From Fragilaria radians (Eukaryota; Bacillariophyta; Fragilariophyceae; Fragilariales; Fragilariaceae): a stretch of DNA of 56,908 bases. Under the pieces are notes generated by a model, which saw nothing but the letters and a program-made list of their open reading frames with translations, was not told where the DNA came from and did no database searches. This document shows positions 1 to 10,457 of this stretch, in pieces. Position 1 is the stretch's first letter. Every line of letters begins with the position of its first letter. A program made the position numbers and the translations under genes. Location of the stretch: positions 163,979 to 220,886 of the forward strand of contig CAAAJI010000010.1 of the NCBI GenBank assembly GCA_900642245.1, read 5' to 3'.

Positions 1-2
1 CA

Positions 3-563
3 TTTATCACTGAAGGAGCTCGTGTGAACAGAGACCTATTGGACTCATGTTGTGTGCAAGGGAGCAAGGTTACAGTGTCGACAAAAGGATTCATGACATC
101 ATCAATTTTCTTGGTTTGGTTGGATCATTGTTCAAACAGTATTCACGCCACCGTGAAACGTCCACTTGTTCTCATCTACGATGGCTATGGAAGCCACTTC
201 AATGAAGAAATAGTTGCAAGAGCAGTCCAATTGAAGATTATTCTTGTGCTTCTACCATCAAATGCCACACATATACTCCAACCACTTGATGTGGCAGTCT
301 TCAAGCCATTCAAGACAACATTGAAACGTCATTTTGAGAGCTTCATGATTGAAAATGCAACGACAACATTCTCGAAGAAGGATATGATTCAAGTGGCATC
401 TTCAGCCTGGCTCCAGGGGGTTAAAAAATAAATTCTGAAGAAATATGCAGTAGGTAAGGCATCATGGATACATTCAATGTCAGCAGTACTTTTCCAAGAC
501 TTCAGCTGCAAATCCATAAAAAATTGGATCTTTAATACAAATTATGATTTAACTGAAGTCTAG
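3..563 (+). pseudogene. Pogo/Tigger-like DDE transposase, 3' fragment
   Basis: The reading frame is open from the window edge, so the N-terminal half lies outside. The visible part is the C-terminal half of a DDE_1 (pogo/Tigger/jerky) nuclease. It contains the second catalytic Asp in LVLIYDGYGSH and the third acidic position in SNATHILQPLDVAVFKPFK, an arrangement diagnostic for this superfamily. A TAA at 429-431 interrupts the frame. Translation resumes in the same frame (ILKKYAVGKASWIHS...) to a TAG near 563, so the copy may be broken there, or the first stop may be the true end. The family cuts and pastes DNA at TA sites. No terminal repeat is visible on this side. Family call fairly sure; activity doubtful. 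Confidence 0.75.
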
Positions 564-1939
564 GACCAAGTTCTGTATGGTTGGACTAAAACACTATGTC
601 TACAGCATATTAGTCAAAACAAACGGTGGCGCTGACTAAAATGTTATCTAGAAAGGTTATTCACAAGTAATGGCACATGAAATAAGGAACGCATCATTAT
701 GAATATATGTATCGTATACCACTATTAACTAAAAGCATTCTCGGCGTACATGCAGGTAGTACCTGTCAGGTCTAATCGAAGAGGAATTTCAAAGGCCTAT
801 TTCCTGACATTTGTCTAGTCATGTTTGGTACAAAATATGCCATTGATGCCATGTCAAAAACCATTTAACTTGAATAAATATGCAGTCTATATAAAGTTGA
901 TTTGTAAATCGATGAATAATCGCAAATTATTTGATTTCTACCATTTGTCAATAAAATTCAATCAATCATCTTGCTTAGGATTAAATTTTTTTCAGTATTT
1001 TGACTATTCATTATTCTCCAGATATAGTGTGACATCACCAATGACTAAACTTTGTGAACACATTAATGCTTGTATTGGTATTTTCTCCTAAATTTCTAAG
1101 TCCAGTGAGTCATCTATGGTTTTTTGTTTACATCTGGCATGACGTGTATGACTGCGATGCGAATATGTATCTGCTTTTTCATTGTTGCTGTTATTGCTGG
1201 ATATAATTAGTTCTTGATTTGCAACGTTTTCAATGCCTTCCAAGGTATTGGGAATCTTGAAAATAACAGGGGATTCAAGACACATCCAACTATTGAGTAG
1301 GCGTTTCCAATTGATCAAAATACAAGATTTATTTAAAAGGGATGCCATTTTTATTATTGCCACCTTGTCACATGACTCAAGTGATTGTTAATAACACTTT
1401 TGAAAGATTGATAAATTCAACATCTGAAAAATGATCACACCCTGTTCACACAAAACTTGTCCTGCTTCTCCATAAGCCCTCCAAACCTTCGCTTTTCACC
1501 CAGATTAGGTATCTAAGTATAGCGATTAGCTTGAAAGTTGTTCAACCTTTACTACAGATACATAAATACTGTCAATATAAGTCATTCAAGATTTTGAGTC
1601 TTTACAGCATACTTGCCTACTCATTCATTAATGTAACTAGGTCTCGTCAACGCGAGAAGCAAACGTTGGGAATGCTGGTAATGCATCGTCTGATGCCAAA
1701 TTCAGAATATATAGTTGCTGTGGCATATATGGAAGAGTTCGAGAACCAATGCATTGTAAAATTAATTTGATAACGAATGCTCATTCTAACGAATATATGG
1801 AGCACATAAATACACTGTGAATAACATAACCAATTCTGTGCCTCTCCAATAATGTATAATGCCATGGCCACAAAAATTACATTTGAGATTCAAGATTTGC
1901 ATTGTATCAAAGATATCTGAATACGTTTGCAGCCATTTA
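564..1939. other. Gap with no supported gene
   Basis: Between the transposase fragment and the GH26 gene only short unsupported frames occur (for example 825-1091 plus, 1088-1363 minus and 1531-1770 plus). None has a recognisable motif. The sequence is AT-rich and may hold decayed transposon sequence and the 3' region of the GH26 gene. Confidence 0.5.
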
Positions 1940-4612
1940 TCAAACTTTTTCAAGTATCCATTGTTGGCTCCACCAATCTGAGTTGCAGTCATAGACTTCA
2001 AGATATGTCCATTTGTCTTGTGATTCAGGATCTTGCTTAATCGTGAGGCATCGATTTCCCCACATGTTAATCATCCTGAAAATGTCCTTCTCAACAAGAT
2101 CTACTGACCAGCGCATGCTCCACCAAGCCTCATTCAGTTCCCATCCAACAACATCTGCACTATTTACTTCCGCAACCGCATTAAGGTACAATGCGTCCCC
2201 CCATTTGCATTTTAATCGACGATGGTTTGGAAAGGCACTGTCGTTTGCTTTCTCTATAGTCCAACGTTGGGATGTGAGTGTTGTGTCTAGTGGCATTAAT
2301 CGCATCGAACCTCCATTCGAGAGATCAACAAGGGTTAGGTAGAGCTCTGCCCATCGATTTTTAACCCGGAACTCCTCTGCCCCATTCGGCCTTTTGGTTG
2401 GCAGATTGAGACGCGTAGGCTTTCTTGTTGGTGGTTGGGATAACTTGGAAGTCAAATCAATCTCGTCTAGTGTTATGACCTGTGATCTTGAAAATACATT
2501 TTTGACTCCTTGATTTGAAGAGTATGACATTTTTACTTCTTTACCATCCTCAAACCAGTTGTGCCAGCTGTATGAAAAGCAAAAATCAGGCCAGTTTTTA
2601 TTCATACTAGTAAGAAGACGTCGATAATCGAATTTCCCATTAGCTGAATCTCTCGTTGGTCCAAACTCAGTCAAACCAATGGGGTGCTTTCCCAGACTTT
2701 TTAGGTCTCGATTATCTCTTTCCGTAAAATATGTTTTCACATCGTCATTATAAATATCAATACCAACCACATCAACATATTCAGGTCCCGGATAGTAATT
2801 CTTGAGTAATGGGTCCCAGGAGGTAGCCGCAGAATATACCCAGAGTAAGTTGTTTAACCCTTTGCTGCTCGTAAGAAAATCGAACATGTCCTTCCAAACC
2901 GCGATAAAAGCTTGTTCATGACCTGGCCATTTCTTTTGACACCACCAAAACCAGTCACCATTCATCTCATGAAGAGGACGCCATAGAACAGGGACGCCAG
3001 AATCTCTCAAGGGTCGTAGAGCAGCTGCAACTGCTTCCTTTTGCTTGTTCCAATTTTCACAGGCATAATTGCAGTTTTCGTAGTCGATTAAGTCCCATAG
3101 ATTTTCCTGTTGATTTGTATCCCAGGCATCTCCACCCGTCCAAGGATTATCCATCGTCCATGATATAGTAACGATTCCGCCTTTTTTAAAGTGATCAATA
3201 AAAATACGATTAGAGTCAGCTGGGTTGTGATTCACGTCAAGGCCATAATCGCCTCCAATAAATCCAAGCCATTTTTTTGTTTGATCAAAAAGCTTTGTGA
3301 CGTATTTGTCGTAACCAGGTATAATGTTTGAACCGTGTCCTAGATCTTGTCCAAGAAGTATTTTGTTGTCTTTGGAAAGTTTGGATAGAAATTGTAATAC
3401 TCTGCGAGCAGCTTCCGTAGCTTTTGGATTTGCTGTTTTGACTGTCGAGGATGTTACGGGCTGGTTTACTGGACGTTTAGTAGGCTTTATAGCAGGACGG
3501 ATGATGGGAAGGGGACTTGGCACTGCTGCAGGTGGATTATTATTATTCAAAACAATTTCGTCTAGGGTAATGACATCGGCCCTAGTAAACGTTTCGAAAA
3601 TGTTGACATTGGAAACATACGCGACTTTCACCTCGCGCGATCCTTCATTCCAATTACTCCAACTATACGAAAAACAAAATTGAGGCCAATTTTTGTCGAG
3701 GGAAGTCAGAAGGCGCCTGTAATCATAATTTCCATTTGCAGATTTAAGATTTGGACCAAACTCCGTCAACCCCATCGGAAAGTCTCCGAGTGATTGAAGA
3801 TCAGAGTAATCTCTCTCACTAAAGTAACTCTGTGCCTCATCTCCGTAAATATCGATCCCAATGATATCCACAACGTCAGATCCTGTGAAATATGATTTTA
3901 ACAATCGATCCCACGTGTTGGCCACGGAAAAAACCCAAATCAAATTGTTCAACTTTTGATCTTTAGAAAGAAAGTTGAAAAGGTCTCGCCAAAGTTCAAT
4001 GTATCCATTTTCGTGACCTGACCAGGTCTTTTGACCCCACCAAAACCAATCTCCATTCATTTCATGTAAGGGACGCCAAAGAACTGGAACATTTGAGTCA
4101 CGAAGTGGCCTTAACGCATTAGCAATTTGCATTTTTTGAGCATTCCATTTTTTACAAGGACTGTTGCATTGAGATTTATTAATCAGTTCCAATAGGTTTT
4201 CTTGATTATTTGTGTCCCAACTATCGCCTCCAGTCCATGGATTGTCAAAGTGCCAAGATAAAGTAACAATGCCACCTTTTCTCGAATGTTCGATGAGAAT
4301 CTGATTAGAGACTTGTACGTCATGATTCGGATCTAACCCATAGTCTCCACCAATAAATCCAATATATTTTCCTATCATTGTGTTGAGACCTTCCACATAT
4401 TTGACGTATCCCGCAGAAATACCGGTGCCATGCCCTAAGTCCTGCCCTAAAAGAATCTGATTATTTTTTCGCAGCTGGTAAAAGAAACTCAAAACGTTTC
4501 TAGCATTCGTTGACGCGTTAGGAGTTACAGGTGCTCTTTGAGCATAATTGATGGTAATCATTTCTAGAAAAAGGATTGTCAATAAAGTCTTCTTCATCTT
4601 CACAAGGAGCAT
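1940..4612 (-). CDS. Secreted tandem GH26 beta-mannanase with ricin-like domain
   Basis: An 890-residue, intronless extracellular glycoside hydrolase. GH26 enzymes are mostly endo-beta-1,4-mannanases (some act on beta-1,3-xylan or mixed glucans) with retaining chemistry. Residues 6-24 form a signal peptide (MKKTLLTILFLEMITINYA), so Met6 is a better start than Met1. Two GH26 domains follow, about 30-355 and 395-720. Each has the acid/base motif RPLHEMNGDWFWW (E184, E549) and the nucleophile motif GLTEFGP (E284, E649), so both look catalytically complete. PT/KPTRP-rich linkers lie at about 357-392 and 724-744. Residues 748-890 resemble a ricin-type beta-trefoil with QRW and QQW repeats, probably carbohydrate-binding. 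The substrate is inferred; the fold assignment is strong. The copies diverge at many positions, so the duplication is not very recent. Confidence 0.88.
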   Translation of the reverse strand: MLLVKMKKTLLTILFLEMITINYAQRAPVTPNASTNARNVLSFFYQLRKNNQILLGQDLGHGTGISAGYVKYVEGLNTMIGKYIGFIGGDYGLDPNHDVQVSNQILIEHSRKGGIVTLSWHFDNPWTGGDSWDTNNQENLLELINKSQCNSPCKKWNAQKMQIANALRPLRDSNVPVLWRPLHEMNGDWFWWGQKTWSGHENGYIELWRDLFNFLSKDQKLNNLIWVFSVANTWDRLLKSYFTGSDVVDIIGIDIYGDEAQSYFSERDYSDLQSLGDFPMGLTEFGPNLKSANGNYDYRRLLTSLDKNWPQFCFSYSWSNWNEGSREVKVAYVSNVNIFETFTRADVITLDEIVLNNNNPPAAVPSPLPIIRPAIKPTKRPVNQPVTSSTVKTANPKATEAARRVLQFLSKLSKDNKILLGQDLGHGSNIIPGYDKYVTKLFDQTKKWLGFIGGDYGLDVNHNPADSNRIFIDHFKKGGIVTISWTMDNPWTGGDAWDTNQQENLWDLIDYENCNYACENWNKQKEAVAAALRPLRDSGVPVLWRPLHEMNGDWFWWCQKKWPGHEQAFIAVWKDMFDFLTSSKGLNNLLWVYSAATSWDPLLKNYYPGPEYVDVVGIDIYNDDVKTYFTERDNRDLKSLGKHPIGLTEFGPTRDSANGKFDYRRLLTSMNKNWPDFCFSYSWHNWFEDGKEVKMSYSSNQGVKNVFSRSQVITLDEIDLTSKLSQPPTRKPTRLNLPTKRPNGAEEFRVKNRWAELYLTLVDLSNGGSMRLMPLDTTLTSQRWTIEKANDSAFPNHRRLKCKWGDALYLNAVAEVNSADVVGWELNEAWWSMRWSVDLVEKDIFRMINMWGNRCLTIKQDPESQDKWTYLEVYDCNSDWWSQQWILEKV

Positions 4613-6745
4613 TTCATAATACAGGCACGATTAGTATGTTCTCTTTTCGCGGAGTTTCAAACCTTAACTGTAGGAGACGCGGGTACGAGTGAAGCCTGTT
4701 GACAACACCTCACCATAATAACTTTGAAAAGTATTGAATACGCAAAAATCAAACGCAATTCGATTTCTATTTCATCACATCACTGCACATAGCATGCATG
4801 ATAAGAATGCTAATTTCCAAGTGTCATTTGCAAGTTTTAAAAATCTTGTTGATTGCTTCGCAAAAATATAATCGTGAGAGAATGGGCTTGAAGCTCGCTT
4901 GTGCAACGCCAGATGTATTGATCTCAATTGCATTTAATCATTAAATCATACACTATTCCTCTACCAGAGGAACAGCAACTGCATCAATAGATTGCAACAT
5001 TGGCAAGAATTGGTTTATTCTATACCTCCAAATGGGCTCCCGCAAAAATTCCAAAAAGTTGAGCATTAAGAGTTCCATCTGATTTCAGGAAACTCAATTT
5101 TTTTGAAGTGCTACCCGTTTCCAATTCCAAAGACTTAAGATAGGATCACTTCAATAAAGGTTTACCTTTACCAACGATTTGGCTTCAAACATGGATTACT
5201 ATGACATGACACTCAATGGCTATTTCCAATTGAAATCCCAGTGCAAAAATACAAATATAAATGCTAGCCCATTGGAATCCTGATTGCTCTCGAAGTTTTT
5301 CGAAATACCGTGTTCAAGCTTAACCAAGTTAACCAAGATTTGGATAATCGAATAACCTGAACAAAAGCTTCATGAACCTTTAACGTACGCTAGTAATAGT
5401 TCCAGCAAAGCTCTCAATCACTGGAATGAGAGTCTTTCCTTTAAAACCGAAGTAAGTTCCTTGCCAAAAAAATAAAGGACCTAGGTCATTGATTTATCAC
5501 CAAGGTATTCATCCAGCAGACAAAGAAGATTGCAGCAATCCTTAGCATTAGGGTCTCAAAAGCAGAAGAACGACGTCAACTTATTGCTACATTCCAAACT
5601 TCGAGAAAAAAAGCAATGCTGCTTCTAAAACATGCCTTCCTTTTGCAAGAAAGCTTATTCATGGAAACTATTGGGTAGTAAGTATTTTTATGATATCATT
5701 CAAACTTGATAGGGTGTCAAAATGGACAATGAAGCGTTCCTGTCCATGTATAAATTTGAAAATGAATAGAATATTGTTAGCTGTATACTTTACTTGAACT
5801 AGCATTATTGGATGTCACTGATGCGGTTACATGAGTACATCTCATAGCCACACCTAGACGGATGAAAGATAATGCTAAAATCTTTTTGAATAACTCATTA
5901 TTTTAATAATTCCATACACTTATGGAAATCCATGCTCAAACCATAGATTGGACATAATGTTCATGTGGTTTCACATCTCTGGCATTAACTTTGTCCTGAG
6001 TAAGATATCTAACATCAAAAATAGCATATAAAAACGAGAGATACATTTCAATCCTATTGCGCTTGTCAATCAAATGGATTCAACTATGCATAGAATTTAT
6101 CGTTTGCCTTTATTGACGAGGTCAAATAAGTGGAAAGTAGCGGAAGCATGAGTCCAACAAGGGCATTGACACTCCTATGTATATGAGTTGATGTTCACCT
6201 TAATGAAACAAATTGAAAATATTCAAATGGGAAGAAACTTAATTCTTATTTCTCTTTTCGTATTGTCATCATTTAGTCAATTCATATGATTGCCTTTGTC
6301 ACATTTTCTCGAATCTTAACACCTGAGTTTAGTAGTGCCAAGGTTTCATGAAAAGCTAGAATCATATTCACGATGCTGACCTTCGTTTACAATTAAAATA
6401 GATAGTGATGAACTTAAAGTAAACTATGCATTAGACCTATAGATATCTTGTCAATTGAAATGGAAGAGTTCAGGGCAACAATTTATTAGGGTCAGTGAAT
6501 ATGTCCTTTGCATATCTCATATGCTTCATATCCTTATTTAGTACATCGTCAACAACTTAAAATCATTCGCTAGAATTTTCTGTGGAACAAATTGATTTAT
6601 TGCGATATACACAGCGCTTTAGTCGAATGCGCGAGTGATTTAGGGGTAGCGACGTGTTTGTATTTTCGATTTGTCACATGGAAGGCCCAACATACTTTAG
6701 ATGAATAATGAAGATTCGTGTTTCATCTCCCTAAGCAATCAGCCA
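4613..6745. other. Gap with no supported gene
   Basis: About 2.1 kb with no frame of 60 codons or more on either strand. It includes the upstream region of the GH26 gene and the 3' side of the FkbM-type gene. I saw no repeat array, RNA gene or transposon ends. Confidence 0.5.
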
Positions 6746-7909
6746 TCATTCGTTCACAAACTTCCAATATAGTGCAATATCCAGATGATTTGGAGGCTTT
6801 CCCATAGCTTGAAGTATATTGCCTGGCAAATCAGCATCGTGCAACCACGGATTTGGATACTCTGGGCCCTCTTCGCAGCTCCCATAAAGAAACAATTGAA
6901 AGCCAATGCTCATTAGCATATGAATTGCGTTTTGACATAGTTCTTTGTCACCTTTATGTCGAATGGTCAAGTAAAGAAGTAACGATTTGACCATACCGCT
7001 GCTAAGTAATTCAGAAGTCCCCGAAAGAACTTGTGGAGCATGATTTCCTACATCAACCTTTAGCATGGAGATGATTTCATCATTACGTTCAAGCCATCCG
7101 CGTTCACGTGCAAAACTGTCAAGTGCAAAGGCTTGTGACTTGTGACCCCAATTTACATTAACACGAGCCGATCCGTCATCATGATATTGGAATAAGACCG
7201 TACCATCCTCGGCAGTTAATCCGTAGGGATATATTTCGACACTATCATTAAGCCAGTGATTTGCATCGAGTGATTGGCATATACGTAGCACATTGACGAG
7301 ATTTGGCTCAAAAATATCGACGTTTTTAATACCCAACTTGTGAGCCAAAAGTGAAAACCATCCATAGGATGCTCCGACTTCTATGAAACGATTTTCATGG
7401 GAAGTATTGCTGAGAACTTCTTTAATCAACATCGTTGAGTGACGCTGCAAATATGTTCCGGTCTTGAGTATCGTGAAACCTTTCAATCGGCTGTCTGCTT
7501 GTTTGTGATGAATGGAAATATAGAAATGTTCTGTGGCATTCTTAACCATCAGTATTGAGCCTCTATTTGGGTCCTTAACAGCATGATGTTCCCGAACAGC
7601 AGGAACGAATACACCACAATCAAGAGGACGTATTCGATATATCTCTGTATTTGGCTTGGGAAAGAGTGGATCCAGTGTTTTGGAGTGATGACGTCGTACT
7701 TTCTGAAGCTTGATGAAAAAGGCAGTGATTAAGCAAACTACGATTATGAAAGGTACCGGCCTTATCGTCATTCGGGTCGCCAATGCATTTCGTTTCTTCC
7801 ATCTCTTGCCCATAAAAGTTTGTGTATTAAATGTAAGCCTGATGTTTTTCGCCCACAGGAACATTCTCTGCTTTGCTAAAGCAAACTTGTTCCATGGCCC
7901 GAAAACCAA
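6746..7909 (-). CDS. Type II membrane FkbM-family methyltransferase-like protein
   Basis: A 387-residue protein. A basic N-terminus precedes one membrane segment (about 51-67, PVPFIIVVCLITAFFIK), the usual layout of a Golgi/ER type II anchor with a lumenal catalytic domain. The lumenal part has an S-adenosylmethionine-binding Rossmann start, FIEVGASYGWFSLLAHKLG (motif I, from about 175), and an acidic strand-2 end, VDIFEPN (about 197-203). Spacing and motifs fit the FkbM methyltransferase family, which methylates hydroxyls of sugars or polyketides. In algae a glycan substrate is plausible but inferred. Met33 is an alternative start that keeps the anchor. The C-terminus reaches a natural stop and no intron is needed. 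Confidence 0.72.
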   Translation of the reverse strand: MVFGPWNKFALAKQRMFLWAKNIRLTFNTQTFMGKRWKKRNALATRMTIRPVPFIIVVCLITAFFIKLQKVRRHHSKTLDPLFPKPNTEIYRIRPLDCGVFVPAVREHHAVKDPNRGSILMVKNATEHFYISIHHKQADSRLKGFTILKTGTYLQRHSTMLIKEVLSNTSHENRFIEVGASYGWFSLLAHKLGIKNVDIFEPNLVNVLRICQSLDANHWLNDSVEIYPYGLTAEDGTVLFQYHDDGSARVNVNWGHKSQAFALDSFARERGWLERNDEIISMLKVDVGNHAPQVLSGTSELLSSGMVKSLLLYLTIRHKGDKELCQNAIHMLMSIGFQLFLYGSCEEGPEYPNPWLHDADLPGNILQAMGKPPNHLDIALYWKFVNE

Positions 7910-8659
7910 CTTATGTTACAGTCATCACTTTACTCACAGTATTTCAGTATTTCAATAACAATTAATGCAATACATTTGGAACATTAGAAAAAGCTACAGT
8001 TATTGGCACATATATTTTGAGGAACATCTGCTTTGATTCCAATTATTTCATTATTTTGAAATCTCGACATTATTAAAAGAAAACAAGAATTAATGGTAGC
8101 ATGAACAATGATTTTACAAAATCATGTTGCATATGTTAATGAGTAAGGTAAATTGAAAATCAAGGTAGGAGGACAGGTCGGAGTCTACTCTTTCTAGTAT
8201 GAAGTGAGTATATCTTGCTTCATCAACAATTCATAGGTTTTGGTTGCAATGACGGAATAATGCTCAAAGATAAATGAGCTAACGTACACATCTGGGAGTT
8301 GTGACTGCCACATTCCATAGAAGGAAAATAATGAATCAAACGATAAAATTCTCTTGTCCCGGAGACTTCAATTGCAACTTTATTTGATCCCCAGTGCCTT
8401 TTCACCACTAAGCCAAGCAAAGATGTTTGTTATTGTACAACAAAGCGGATTAACTCTTCAACTCTAACTCCGAGTGGGATTGATGTATATACAGATCATT
8501 ACCAAATTCAGCTTCCTTGTTTATTGTAAAAGTTATCTAAAAATATTTTTCTTTTTCGTGAGGCATCTGAATTCTAGACTAAAATCTCAAGGATTGCAAA
8601 AGGAATAACAAAAGTATTCGATACGGGAAATGACATGAGGTAATGATTGTTAGAGACTA
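7910..8659. other. Gap with no supported gene
   Basis: Holds the upstream region of the FkbM-like gene and the 3' flank of the Rab11 gene. Only an unsupported 65-codon frame (8223-8420 minus) is present. Confidence 0.45.
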
Positions 8660-9620
8660 TTAGCAACACCCTCCCTGTTTTTGTTGCTGTTGAGGAGACA
8701 AATGGTCTGCCTCGTGATGCTGATGAAGACTGATGGTCTGCCCACGACCTGCTTGGAATCCACCCTCTCCTCCCATCCCCCCCATCTGCCCCTCAGTGGC
8801 ACGATTGACGTTTTTCAGCTGTTTCTTGGTTTGCGTTTTGTAAATTTCTTGTAGGATACGCTGAAAGGCTGTGTCGACTCCTGTGGCATCTAACGCTGAG
8901 GTCTCAATGAAGGCAAGTCCATTCTTTCTTGCGAAGGATCGTCCGTCTCGTACAAAAACTGTCCGCTGATCATTCAGATCTGTCTTATTCCCCACAAGCA
9001 TGATAAGGCAATCCTTCTCGGCGTTCTCTTCCACTTCTTTAAGCCACATGGGTACATGGTTGAAGGAATTGCGATCTGTAACGTCGTATACCAACAATGC
9101 CCCCACGGCACCTCGGTAATACGACGATGCAATACTTCGATAGCGCTCCTGTCCAGCAGTATCCCAAATTTGTGCCTTAACTAATTTGTTATCTTCGATC
9201 TGAACTGTCTTGGTGGCAAATTCTACTCCAATTGTTGACTTGGATCTTTGTTAAATTCATTTTTCGTAAACCGAAATACCAAATTTGACTTTCCGACTCC
9301 TGAATCTCCAAGAAGGACGATCTTGAAAATGAACTATAGTTGAATGAAGAGAAAACGACAAGATCAGTCGATCGTGTGAGACATTTGATAGATTAATTCT
9401 TAAAAACGCTGTGTACGAACCCAAAATGCAAGATTATTTCTGAGAAATTCGATTCCGCGGAATTTTCGATCGACATCTACGAGAGCTTGACGAATCGTAA
9501 TCACAACAACACAGTCAAGAAAGGGAACACTGGAATGGTATGCCTTATTGAATTGATTGCATTGAGATTAATTGAGAGCTATCGATTTTACCTACTCACA
9601 TCATAACTTTCGTTGTCCAT
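8660..9620 (-). CDS. RAB11: Rab11-family small GTPase, two exons, apparent frameshift
   Basis: Rab11 controls recycling-endosome and post-Golgi traffic. Exon 1 (9600-9620) encodes MDNESYD and ends at a GTGAGT donor. The 266-nt intron (9334-9599) ends in CTATAG. Exon 2 (8660-9333) opens with FIFKIVLLGDSGVGKSN, giving the P-loop. WDTAGQERYRS (switch II), GNKTDL (G4) and ETSALD (G5) follow, and the protein ends in GGCC, a double-Cys geranylgeranylation signal. NAEKDCLIMLVGNKTDL and GLAFIETSALDATGVDTAF point to Rab11 rather than Rab1 or Rab2. The frame breaks between NEFN and SKSTIGVEF, exactly one nucleotide short, at a run of three T on the plus strand (9247-9249). One extra base there restores a 231-residue protein of normal length. 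This is probably an assembly error, less likely a pseudogene. Confidence 0.85.
9334..9599 (-). other. Rab11 spliceosomal intron
   Basis: Donor GTGAGT lies at 9599-9594 and acceptor CTATAG ends at 9334 on the minus strand. Splicing joins MDNESYD to FIFKIVLLGDSG without changing frame, reproducing the normal Rab11 N-terminus. Confidence 0.8.
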
Positions 9621-10457
9621 CTCCACTTCTCACAGTTAAATGAATACAATACTGATGAGATGCACTAGTACCACTACAGAGGATTATTAACGAAGCAATG
9701 TAAGTTATTCCAGGGACATTCTCTCCTTTCCTGGTTTCAAACTACCGGTATTTGGGTGCGTTAGGGCGTTAGACATTTGGAACACGTTTTGGCGAATGAC
9801 TGGCATCGCTCCCTAATTAAATACTGAACAACAAAAGGGAATCGTGCTAAGGTTAAAAAAAATCACAACTCAAAGGGGAACTGAAATAGAAGAACGTGAT
9901 TAATCCAAGACCTTCCCTTACCTTACATCCAGGTTTATTGATTACTAGTTTTGCAGCAATATAACGCTCAAGCTCTTGTTGACATCCCGTGATGTATGAA
10001 TTAGGAAGGTAATACTGTATTGAAACCGAATAGGGTTATGATATTAGCCATCAAGGATATTGTATTTATGTTTTAACACTTACTATTATTTATGGACAAC
10101 AACACTTTCTTTGTAATTGCCTTCCAAAAGGTTTCAGCACAGTTGTGCATTGGATTGTTCAATTTTGTCAGAATACTTTTGATTATGATTTTGAAAAATT
10201 AGAGTTTACCACATTTGCATACATCTATTCTTTCCCTATACTTCTAAGTTGTGCTCAAATAATTCTCCTTCCTCGTCTTCTAGAGTTAGTTTCAAATCAC
10301 AGGAATTTAAAACATTCCGTTATCCATTTGAAAATGCTATTCACTTCATTTTGGGATTTAATTTGATACGAGAACAATTGAAACACAAGGAATTCATGTC
10401 TCAGGAATCGGGATTTTCGAAAGTCAGTCGATTCCACGAATTTTACTTCCACACAAT
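9621..10457. other. Divergent intergenic region between Rab11 and TcdA-like gene
   Basis: About 0.84 kb between two start codons pointing away from each other, so it should hold both promoters. No clear TATA box or known motif was recognised. Two overlapping short plus-strand frames (10145-10366 and 10249-10461) have no family features. Confidence 0.5.

Noticed and set aside
825..1363. Two short frames, one on each strand
   Set aside because: No motif, no recognisable gene structure; AT-rich chance frames.
3324..3683. 119-codon plus-strand frame inside the GH26 gene
   Set aside because: Lies opposite the well-supported GH26 coding sequence and has no family features.
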